Under the pieces are notes generated by a model. That model was not told the origin of the DNA. It made no database searches and saw only the letters and a list, made by a program, of their open reading frames with translations. Source: Helianthus annuus (Eukaryota > Streptophyta > Magnoliopsida > Asterales > Asteraceae). Taken from it: 64,000 bases of DNA. Location of the stretch: positions 32,246,642-32,310,641 of the forward strand of contig NC_035447.2 of NCBI RefSeq assembly GCF_002127325.2, given 5' to 3'. The position numbers were made by a program, and so were the translations under genes. Below are positions 36,566-46,302 of this stretch, piece by piece. Position 1 is the first letter of the stretch, and every line of letters starts with the position of its first letter.

Positions 36566-37280
36566 AAAGGGAATTAAGTTTATGGGGAGTGATTGTTAGC
36601 ATTATAAACTTAATATATTACGTTTATGTATTATATTCAAATTATGTGTATTATGTATACTTAATGTAGAAGACAAATATGTAATATGTGAACGGTTATG
36701 TGGCAAGGGTTGGCACCGTTTTAAACTGTTGGCTTTCCCTCCAAATTTAACCGCCACCAACCGACACTATATAAGTAGATGGCCGGCATTTATGTCCGGC
36801 ACCAAGAGACAATATCGTTTGATCTTGTTCTCCAATAACATTACTTAATATTTCTTGTTAATCATGAATTCCAAACTATCAAATGATTCCGCTGCAAGTA
36901 TACATTCAAATCCAACACTTTTTTAGTGGCAATGGTCATCACTCACAACACCTAACAATAAACCCCCACACCCCCTCACATCCATCATTTTTCACGCGTG
37001 ATAAAAATAACGGACGGTGGACATTTTGAGTTCATCACGCGTTGAACTAATCAGTGGCGGTGGGAATCTTGTTTTTTCCACGCGTGATAAAGGCTATCAC
37101 GGAAGTTTAACGCTGCCACCCCCAGTGGCCTAACTTAAAGTATATTACAGATCTAATTATATAAAACATTTTAAAAAGAACATTTACATAATTAACTAAA
37201 AATAGAAAAGAAAGCTTCTAGGAAATAGAAAAAGAGAATTAAAACCTATAAAAATGGGCTAGTCAAAACCCGAAATTAGG

Positions 37281-37670
37281 TAGACAAGGGGTTAAGCAAA
37301 GAAAAAAAAAAAACAAAAAAACAAAAAAAAAAAAACTAGGGGTTAAGAAATAAAAAAAACTAAAGAAATGAGTCAAGGACAAGTCTCGAACTCATGTGTC
37401 TTCTATAGAAGTAAAGGGGCCTAGGCCACTGGACAATATAATTTTTGTGTTTCATTTGCAGTTCAAAAAATATATGCACACAAAACATATAGACAAGGGG
37501 TTAAGTAAAAAAAAAAAAGCTAGGGTTAAGAAATAAAAAAGAAAACTAAAGAAATGAGTCGAGGACAAGTCTCGAACTCCAGTGTCTTCTATAAAAGTAA
37601 AGGGGCCTAGGCCACTAGACAATATAATTTTTGTGTTTTATTTGCAGTTCAAAAACTATATACACACAAA

Positions 37671-37672
<2 letters not shown>
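37281..37672 (-). mobile_element. Two tandem SINE-like units of about 200 bp
   Basis: 37281-37490 and 37491-37672 are direct copies with different A-run lengths. On the minus strand each has an A-box-like TGTCCAGTGGCCTAGG (near 37420-37436 and 37603-37620) and a B-box-like GAGTTCGAGAC (37383-37393 and 37570-37580), then a T/A-rich tail. The tRNA-like spacing supports a SINE, though no TSD was found. Confidence 0.55.
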
Positions 37673-37704
<32 letters not shown>

Positions 37705-37706
<2 letters not shown>

Positions 37707-37724
37707 GGTAGGGTTCATTTGAGA
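37705..37724. mobile_element. Left tip of a GGTAGGGTTCATTTGAGAAG MITE, cut by the Tat element
   Basis: The first 20 bases of a MITE lie here; its continuation starts at 49745, on the far side of the 12-kb retrotransposon. A second, fuller copy at 49991-50512 shows the uninterrupted arrangement. A TA run precedes it. Confidence 0.75.
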
Positions 37725-38621
37725 AGTGAAGAAACACGGAACTAATTATGAGGCTAATCAGTTGGGTTTATGTTTCTACCATGATGGTTAATCTTCTAAT
37801 GTTTATCTGAGCTTCGTCTTGAATGCCTAATCCTACAAAACAGAACACCGTTACTTGTTAAGAGGGGAATATGGGGGTTTCCCTCTTAACCGGGCTCTGG
37901 CGTGAGAATAAGCGACTGCTTTGAGGAGGATAATTAAGTATTAAGAGTGAGAGTAGAGGGAATGGAATATTTAACCTGTGAACTGAGTTCTCTATTTATA
38001 GCCGGAGAGGTGTAAGAGGATATGGGCTGATGGGCCTTAGGCCGGAAGGCGACAACATAGTGGATATGCTCTTTGTCTCACTGGTGCCGACCGTTAGTGG
38101 CTTCTAGAAGTTTTCCGGCGCTGGCGCGCCTTGAATGGAGCCACGTGTCACTGTTGTCGGCCTTGCTGTCCTTCTGTCATCAGCAGACAAGTGGAGATCG
38201 TGGGACAGATGTCTCTGTCCTCTGATTGGTGCCACATAGGCGTCCTTATGTACTTTTAGTCCTTTGCACCTCAGACGATCGTGGCGCACGATTGAACAGA
38301 GCCTGCAGGATGTTCATTGGCTCCTTTTTCTTGCCACTTGTACCTTTTGTACTTTCCTACTCTGGTCTCGCGCCGCAACCTTTATGTGATTGATGCTGGG
38401 CATGAAATCAGGTTGCGCGGTTTTACAGGTAGTGAAGGCTCTTATCAGATTGCTAAGTGTCGAAATTGCAGTTCTCTTCTGGATTGGGCCTCGCGCCTCT
38501 TCATGGGAAGTGGTGGGACTCGTGCGAGGTTGCCAGTAAGAGAATTGCTGAATAAGGAGTATGGCCTCGCGCGCAACCTTGAAGAAGGTTTGCGCGGCTT
38601 TTTTGGGGCCATACCCCTTCA
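37725..38621 (-). repeat. 3' LTR (left) of the Tat element
   Basis: 897 bp, paired with 48850-49744. On its right side the reversed polypurine tract AGTCCCCCTAGT (38622-38633) confirms the minus orientation. Short frames inside it recur in the other LTR and are not genes. Confidence 0.92.
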
Positions 38622-38633
38622 AGTCCCCCTAGT

Positions 38634-39260
38634 CCAGTGCTGCACCATGCGCAAGGCAAGTGTTTGGAGCTTTGGACTTAGATAAAGAAAATTGCAAAGG
38701 CTGCTCATTTTTTGTTTGTAGGCGCGCGCGTATAGGTGTTGTCAACTGATGTTTTGTCTTTTAGAGATGATAGCGCGCGGATATCCTGGGTACCAGGTAT
38801 ATTGTGCGCCCCTTGGTAACTTCTTTGTTAAGCGTTAGGGAATTTGGGCGGGAAATTCCTCGAAATTTGAATTCTGACGGTTTGGTGAGATTGTCTCTGA
38901 TTGTGACGTTTGAGTTGACTCCTGGAACGGATGCCATCATGCTAGCTCTAACGGTTCCACTTTCCGTCAGGAGAGTGAGGCCCACGCGCACGTGGTAACC
39001 GTCACCCCGGGTTTTACGCATTACGTGGCGTCCTCTCATTGGCCACGTGAACGACAGATGCGACACGTTTACCCATCACATTAATGCGATGGGTATATAT
39101 ATTCGACGAGGTAAGAAGGGCTTACTCGTCTTATACTCTTTCCACCCTTTTCTCTCTAATCATCTTCATCAAATCTTCAAACTTTTATAGCAATTCTTCA
39201 AGTTCTCCTTCATATCTTCAAGTTTGTTCTTGAATATTCAAAGTTTATCCAAGAACGCCG
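38634..39260 (+). promoter_or_regulatory. Promoter and 5' UTR of the antisense gene
   Basis: This is about 630 bp between the retrotransposon 3' end and the antisense start codon. TATATATA at 39094-39101 is followed by a CT-rich leader (39125-39260) with repeated TCTTCAA words before ATG 39261. Several GCGCGC patches lie upstream. It is separate from the LTR promoter and drives the opposite strand. Confidence 0.6.
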
Positions 39261-42200
39261 ATGGCTGAAGAACATATTGAAGATAATCCCGGAGAGGAGG
39301 GGCATGTCCCGGTTCTCCGGTGGGATTTAGGATTGTTTGAGCAGATCGTACGGAGCTTCCGGTTTCCACCGGAATGGGATGCTAGATACCCTGGGCAGAA
39401 TCAAACAGCCGCCGATGCGCCGCCGGGCTATATTACTTTATTTGAAGATTTCTTCCTCCAGGGGAATTTCCGGCTGCCGGCGACACACTTTATGGCTCAT
39501 ATTCTGCATTTTTACGGGTTTCACATTTCTCAGATGAGCCCTCCTGGGATGGTTAGGGTTCGACACTTCGAGTTCCTGTGGAGAAGTTTCGTGCATTTTA
39601 TCAGCTCATCAGGAATATGGGCTTCTTCTCTTTTGCTAGTCGTGGGGCTGCGAGGAAGATATTGCTAAATCCTCCTAAAAGTTTCCATGACTGGAAACCC
39701 AAATTTTTCTTCATTCGTGAGGAGGTGCTCCCGATCGCTATGCCCTTCCAGGAATGGTCTGAACCAATACTGAAAGAAGATCTTCCCATTCCCAAGCATG
39801 AAAGGTGGTATCAACAGCTTACTCCAACCCCTAACCGAGTATTTGGAGAGAATGTCCTCTTTGCTGCACGCATGAGTGACCGATGGTTGCCCGACAGCGA
39901 GGAAGTTCCCATCTTGATGATTGACGATCGAGGTTAATAATTTCCTTGATTTCTTTGATTTCTTGCTTCATAACTTTGTTTATTTATACGATTTGACGTG
40001 TAGAGGCGCACTTGTATCAAGCCGCTTTCTCTACCTTTAGTGGGTCTATGGGCGTGCGCCCGCTCCAGGATGGGGAGGAGTACTGGTATGAGCAAATAAA
40101 GGGCAATTTCATGTACCCAGGTGATGATGCATTCGCCGATCCGCCTACTGCAACTGAAGGTGCGCATATACCTAACCCTCGACCCTTGCGCTCCGTGATT
40201 TCTGCTGGGAAAGAGATTGTCTATCTTTCCAGCGAGGAGTCTGTGGGATCGTCGAATGGAGAGCTAAGCCCGTGCTCTCAAATCTTTGCAGGTGTGTTGC
40301 GCGACTTGGGGATAGACCCTGAAGACAAGAAGAAAAAGCCTATGAAAAAGAAGAAGGTTATCACCTTGGATCCAGAGGTGACCAGCAAGGGAGCCGGTGG
40401 TAGTCGCGTAACCACTGTTGCTGCCGACAAAGGTACTCTCCGCCTTCGTCAAAGTAACCTGGAAGATTACGTTATTATCAGTGATTCATTTGAAGGTTTA
40501 TCGCGTATAGGCGAGAAGAAAATTGGAGCGGGAGGCTCCAAGAGCTCAGGGAGCGCGGGTTCTCGCAACCCGGATGCTGGGACCACCCCGTCCTCTGCTG
40601 CGCAGGAAGGCGGTGATGAAGAAGAAGTGCAGGAAGAGCCTGCAGTGAAGCTGATTAGGAAAAGGAGTCGGGAGGCTGCGCTTGGGGTCACTGTGTTATC
40701 GAAACCGGGCGGTGCTCCTTTGATTGGAAAGAAAAGCAACTTGCGCTTACTTTACAAATTCTCTCCTGGTTAGTATTTTGTTTTCTTGTACTTGTATTCT
40801 CCTTTCTAATATTCTATCTTTGCAGAGGCTGAAAAGAAGAAAACTGATAAGGGCATCACGATCACAGAGCCCTTGGAGCCGGCGCAGAAAAGGCCCAAGG
40901 CTACTAAGGTCGCTATCAAACCGTTCACTGTTTCAAAATCTGCTGAAAAGGAGAAACAGAAGGGTCCTGAGAAACCTGTTCGGGAAAAAGAGATTGAGAG
41001 AGAGAAAGTTGCTGACAAGCCTCCTACTGGGCCTAAGGAGCCCGAGATTACCGCCCCCTTTTCTACTGATACGGCGCAAGGTTCGGGGCCAACTCCCGTC
41101 ACTGGGCTTGACCAGCCCATCGCTGAGAAGGGGAAAAACCTGGAGGTGGAGAAACCTGTTGAGCCCTCGCCGACCGAGTTTCCCGTTCAAACCGGTCCGG
41201 CGACTAAGGAACAGACTACTTCTGCTGCTGGTGGTAGCGCTGCCTTTGCTACTGGCCAAGCTGGCTCGGGAAAACAGGGTGGGATGCTTCACTCTCCTAT
41301 CGGTCCAATGGACACATTAGGAGATGTTTACTACAAGTCCTATACTGAGGAGAGTCGAGGGGACGCGCTGCATCAACCGCCATGGGGCCTGAAACAGAAG
41401 GATACTTTCTTGGAGTTCGCTCCCTGCCGTGATTGGCTTCTTAACTCCATTCCTCCTGGTGAGGTGAACCGTCAAAGGGAACGAACTCACAACGCGCTCT
41501 ATCATGCGTATGTGGTTGGTGAAGCCAACACTCGCGCTGCTAACCATCAGATTGTCCGTGAGTGGCGGACTATGGTTAGCGAAAGGGAAGAGTGGGAGAA
41601 GTATCGTGAGTGGTTGCTGAAGCAAGTGAAAAGCTTTGAAAAGGCGAAGGCCGCTTTTGACGAGGAGAAGGCGAAATTTGAAACGGATAAGAAAGCTGAG
41701 GAGTGGGGTCGTGAAGGCCTTAAAGGCAAACTCTGTGCCGCTGAAGAACTCCTCTCAAAGGAACGTGCCGATTGGAAGGCTATTTGCGCAAAGGATAACG
41801 AGCGCATGTACGCGGCTCGCTCCAAGATCACTGAACTTGAAGGTTAAGTTGCGGAACTGAAGAAGAAGGTGGGGAATGCGCAAGCTGTGAAGGAACAGGC
41901 TGAGGTATGTTAACTGTCCTTTCTTGCTTATGCTTTAGTTTGTAAAAAATTCTTTAGTTTGTAAAAAATTCTCTAACTCTTGCTTTCTGTAGGCTGAGTT
42001 TAAGGCGCAGATTTCTGGCAAGGATAGAGATCTATCTGCCAAGGACGTTGAAATCGCTGAATTGAAGCGTCGTCTGCATGAGCAGATCGAGAGGAGCGAG
42101 TCCTTGGAGATTGATCTGGAAGCCGAGAAGTCAAAAGCTGCCACTGCCGAGGAAGCCAAGCAAAAAGACGAGGAGGCGCGCGCCATTAGTACCACTTCTC

Positions 42201-42735
42201 TCAATGTGGCGCAGAATAATTATTCTGAGGCCCAAGGCATCGTGGATACTTTAGTCGCTGAAGCTGAGTGGTTGCGCGCCCGAGGAATAGCTCTGGTATG
42301 ATTTCTTCTGACTTTGGTTCAATTTATTAAAACTTGTTGTCTTATATGTTGCGTTTATTGTAGATGGCCAACTCCGTCTTGAATGCTGGGGAGCTAGATA
42401 AAGCTGTTGCTACTTTGATAGATGCTTTGCGCGCAGTTGGTCATCGAGGTGGTTACTTGGAATGTGCGCAACATGCTTCAGAGATGTTTGGTCAAGAATT
42501 TGACATTAGTCACTGCTCGGTGACTGATCAAGCTGAGGCCGAGTTGACTCGCGCCGAACATGGTTATGATAACTTGTCTCTACCGGTGATGGACTTGGTT
42601 ATTGAAGCGCTGAAGCATGACGACTAGTGTCATCGGTTAAAGACCATCCTTGATCCACCACAGATGATTGAAGTATCTGATGAAGAGGAGTTGACAGTCA
42701 ATGATGAAGGCGATGATGGTGATCAGCCTGAATAG
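39261..42735 (+). pseudogene. Antisense gene of the Tat element (Transposase_28-like), five exons, broken
   Basis: It encodes the accessory protein called putative gypsy-type transposon (Pfam Transposase_28) in plant annotations; its function is unknown. Exons are about 39261-39932, 40004-40768, 40826-41904, 41993-42295 and 42364-42735, with consistent GT-AG phases. Exon 1 carries the conserved part (GYITLFEDFFLQGNFRLPA; then FRAFYQLIRN and WKPKFFFIREE). A deletion with frame change near 39575 breaks it between FEF and VEKFRAF. Exons 2-3 are low-complexity, basic and acidic; exons 3-5 predict a long coiled coil (EEWEKYREWL, ERADWKAI, EIAELKRRLHEQIE). In-frame stops lie at 41845-41847 (TAA) and 42625-42627 (TAG). 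Intron 4 has an 18-19 bp tandem duplication near 41935-41970. Confidence 0.82.
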
Positions 42736-43196
42736 GAATTGAAGGCTTTGTGCCTTGTTTTGTTTAGTGTTTTGAGTGTCCAGTGTTGTGCAGTCGCGCT
42801 TCACCTAGATCTAATGGATTGCTAGGTTTATGTAACCCTTGCGCATTGCGCTTGTTTGAATATGATGTTTATGTTCACATTTATTCTGACTTGTTACAAT
42901 TATTGCACTGTTGTTTGAAACTTTGGTTAAGTTAGCGCGAATAGATGTAAGTGTAACTCAAGAACTGATAATACGCTGAAGTGTTTTCGTGCTAATCAAA
43001 AGTTTAACATGCATTTGTAACTCATGAAGTACTATGGTAGTAGGGAAACGTATCGTACGCTTTCATTAACTTGGAAAAACAGGCACTTAGGCCAATCGTA
43101 CATCGCGGATGAATAACATATAAGGCGTTTAGTCGACATAGGAAAACAAGTAGATGCGTGGTCCTCATCAGAGGAGTGGCTCACGGCCTAAAACAG
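42736..43196. other. Convergent 3' region between antisense gene and pol
   Basis: About 460 bp without a reading frame. It probably serves as 3' UTR for the plus-strand gene and lies downstream of the integrase stop on the minus strand. Confidence 0.5.
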
Positions 43197-44679
43197 TTAC
43201 ATATAACATTTGCGAAGTTGTTGCGCGTTCCATGTGCGCGGGATGATATGGCCATCCAATGTTCGCAATTTGTATGCCCTTTTCCTAGCACTTCATGGAC
43301 CAAGTATGGGCCTTCCCATTTGGGTGTTAGTTTTCCGGGGCGCTTGGCGTTCGTAGCTTCGTTGTCACGGAAAACGTATTCTCCTGGAGTGAAAGTACAA
43401 ATGCGGATTCTCGCATTGTAGTACCTTTCCAGTTTTGTCTTGTACTTCGCCTCCTTGATACGCGCAATCTCGCATCTTTCCTCCAAGAGTCTAGATTGAG
43501 ACGGCGCTCTGCTTCATTATCAACCGTGTTGACTGCCGTCAAGCGCGGCGAGGGGAGACCAACTTCTGCCGGGATAACTGCTTCCGATCCGTATACTAGG
43601 CTGAAAGGAGTTTCGCCGGTGCTTGTCTTCGGTATGGTTCGGTGAGCCCATAGGATACTTGGGAGCTCATCTACCCAGCCTCTTCGCTTCGTGCCCAGTC
43701 GGGCTTTTATCCCCTCCACGATGCTTTTGTTTACGCTTTCCACTTGACCGTTGCCCTGAGGATGCGCAACGGACGAGAAGGTATGTTCTATCTTCATTTC
43801 CTTCATCCATTTTTGAAGATCTTCTGAGGCAAAATTGGTACCGTTGTCTGTGATGATTTTGAGTGGAAGACCAAATCTGCAAATGATGTGCTCCCAGATA
43901 AACTTGCGCACCATCATGGCAGTGGTTGATGTGAGGGCTTTGGCCTCCACCCATTTGGTGAAACAATCGACAGCCATGATTATAAACTTTACAGCTCCCG
44001 GGGCATCAGGGAAGGGTCCCACCATATCAATCCCCCACTGTTGGAAAGGCCAAGCAGTGGACAATGGGATAAGATCATTTTTGGGGCGCAGGGTCTTTGG
44101 GGAGTGCCGCTGACAGGAGTCGCATTTGCGCAGCTCCTTCAGGGCGTCGACATGCATCCCTGGCCAATAATATCCGGCGTTCATGATCTTCGCCACAACC
44201 ATGCGTGGTCCTGCATGGATACCACAGATCCCCTTATGGATTTCTCTGATTAAGTAATTCGCGTCTTGGGGGTCTACGCAGCGCAATAAGGGACCCAGGA
44301 AGGACCTCCGATACAAAATACCATCATTCATTTCATAATGCAGGGCTTTGTGCTGGATTTTCTTTGCCTCTGCCGTGTTCTCTGGGAGTATCCCTTCCTG
44401 CAGATAGTGGATTATAGGGGTCATCCAGGATGGTTGCCCTATCTCGATCACGTTCACCTGGCGTAGCAGGACTGATGGATTTTTGAGCACTTCAATCCTT
44501 ACCTCCTTTGCAAGATGCTGGAAGGAAGTTGACGCGAGCTTGCTTAAAGCGTCTGCCTGTTTGTTTTCGGAGCGATTGATGTGTACGACCCTGTATGTCG
44601 TGAACTTCTGCAACAGCTCTTTTGCTTGATCCAGATATAAGGCCATAACGTCGCCTTTTGCGTCATAGAATCCGTTGAC
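43197..44679 (-). pseudogene. pol: Tat integrase and end of second RNase H
   Basis: After the end of the archaeal-type RNase H (VVHINRSENKQADALSKLAS) comes an HHCC zinc domain (HKGICGIHAGPRM, then CDSCQRH). The integrase core follows with D in WGIDMVGPFPD, D in ITDNGTNFAS and E in GNGQVESVNKSIVEG. One lost base near 43494 shifts the frame before the C-terminal ERCEIARIKEAKYK part. A second shift near 43250 precedes the true end, reached by a TAA at about 43197-43199. Catalytic residues remain but the reading frame is broken. Confidence 0.85.
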
Positions 44680-46302
44680 TTAGCTGGCGATCAAAAGTGA
44701 ATCAACGTGCGCTTGTAGATTTTTAGCTCCCATTTTAATGGCGAGGCGCAAGCCTGCCAGAAATGCCTCGTACTCTGCTTCATTGTTGGTATTTTTAAAA
44801 TCCAACCTGATAGCGTACGTAAATTCATGCTTTTCTGGGCTCACCAAGCGCAATCCGGCCCCTGAGCCGTCCTCGTTTGAGGCACCATCTGTGTATAGGA
44901 ACCATAGCCCATCTGACGTATCTTTTGTGGGAGCTTCGACGATTTCACAATCTTTGACCTTTTCCGCTGGGACTTCTGTGATAAAGTCTGCAAGGACTTG
45001 ACCCTTGATGGCTGGGCGAAGCCTATACAAAATGTTGTGCCCCCCCAGCTCGATCGCCCACTTTGCTAATCGCCCGGATGTCTCCGATTTCTGTAATATC
45101 GTCCCAATGTGGAAATTGGTCAGTACTGTGATGACGTGGCCTGTGAAGTATCGGCGCAGCCTTCTAGAGGCATGGAGCAGCGCTAGTACCAGCTTCTCCA
45201 TCGTTGAATATCTTGTCTCTGGATCTGTGAGCATTCTACTGACATAGTAGATTGGAGTCTGAACCCCGTTTCTTTCTACAAGCAATACCGAACCCACTGC
45301 CTTGTCTGATGATGATAAGTACAAGATGAGCGGCTCCTTTTCGAACGGTGCGGTCAACGTTGGGAGTTCGATCAAACACTCCTTCATTTGCTGAAAAGCT
45401 GTTTCTGCTTCGGGCGTCCACTTGAACTCTTGCTTTTTTACACAGTTGCACAAGGTACTTATGAAAGGGTACGACTTTGCGGCGTGATTTGACAAGAAGC
45501 GGTTAAGCGCGGCTAGGCGGCCGGCTAACCGTTGCATCTCTTTGATTGTTTTGGGTGATGGCATGCGCTCTATTGCTTGGACCTTTTCTGGATTCACCTT
45601 AAATCCGCCATTGGTGACTATGAAGCCCAAGAATTTCCCTTCCTCCATACCAAAGGAACATTTGGCTGGATTCAATTTCATGTTCACGCTTCTCAGTGAG
45701 TTGAAAGTTTTCCCGATGTCTTTCAGCATTTGGTCCTCTTCGGGACTTTTTACTACCAAGTCATCGATGTAAACCTCAATGTGCTTCCCAATATCCCCAG
45801 CGAAGGTCTTGTCCATCAGGTGCTGGTACGTGGCGCCAGCGTTTTTTAAACCGAAAGGCATCTTTGTATAACAGAAGATCCCGAGATCTGTTCTGAAAGC
45901 TGTCTTGTCTTCGTCTTCGAGCTTCATCTGAACCTGATGGTACCCCTTGTAACAATCCAAGAAGCACTTCCACCTGTATGGCGCGAGGGAGTCTATCTTT
46001 TTGTCAATCTCAGGCAAAGAATAGCAATCCTTAGGGCATGCCTTGTTGAGATCAGTATAATCAACGCACATTCGCCATCCTCCGCTCGACTTTTCCACCA
46101 TTACTGGGTTCGCGACCCAACTTTGATAACGGACTTCCCGCAGGATTCCAGCTTTGAGTAGTTCACATACTTGCTCATTCATTGCTTTTGTTTTGTCTGC
46201 CCCTAAGCTGCGCCTTCTTTGGACCTTTCGTTCAACAGAGGGGTAGGTGCTTAAGCAATGCTCGGTAATGTCGTGCGGGACACCGGTCATGTCTGCCGGG
46301 GT
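44680..46302 (-). pseudogene. pol: Tat reverse transcriptase and RNase H domains
   Basis: A continuous frame of 536 residues (46290-44680) has reverse transcriptase motifs (WRMCVDYTDLNKACPKD, MPFGLKNAGATYQ, VYIDDLVVKS) and retroviral RNase H (SSSDKAVGSVLL). It then has the start of the second RNase H (LYTDGASNEDGSGAGL, NTNNEAEYEAFLAGL). It is bounded by TAG at 46303-46305 and TAA at 44680-44682, both in frame with flanking pol sequence. Each is explained by one G:C to A:T change, from a tryptophan and a glutamine codon respectively by family comparison. Confidence 0.9.

Larger units (their letters stand above)
34820..36917 (+). mobile_element. Compact non-autonomous LTR element encoding CCHC and ARID proteins
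   Basis: Two 324-bp LTRs (34820-35143, 36594-36917) differ at about four positions, all C/T. A 5-bp TSD, CTTTT, lies at 34815-34819 and 36918-36922. A tRNA-Met primer site follows the left LTR, and a TTTATGGGGAGTGAT polypurine tract precedes the right one. The 1.45-kb interior is almost wholly coding: a CCHC/dead-protease-like protein and an ARID protein in the same frame, split by one stop. There is no reverse transcriptase, RNase H or integrase, so it must move in trans. Recent insertion is implied by the LTR identity of about 98.8 percent. Confidence 0.9.
34719..37123. mobile_element. Harbinger-like MITE split by the ARID LTR element
   Basis: The left end GGGGGTGGGGGTGGTCAC...GTGATAG pairs imperfectly with the reversed right end GGGGGTGGCAGCG...CGTGATAG. 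Without the insertion it is about 300 bp. It holds CACGCGTGATAA words (36992, 37080) and CACGCGTT (37037). A TSD was not confirmed, and two overlapping MITEs are possible. Confidence 0.55.

Noticed and set aside
38104..38685. ORFs repeated at 49227-49784
   Set aside because: They lie in the two LTRs of the Tat element.
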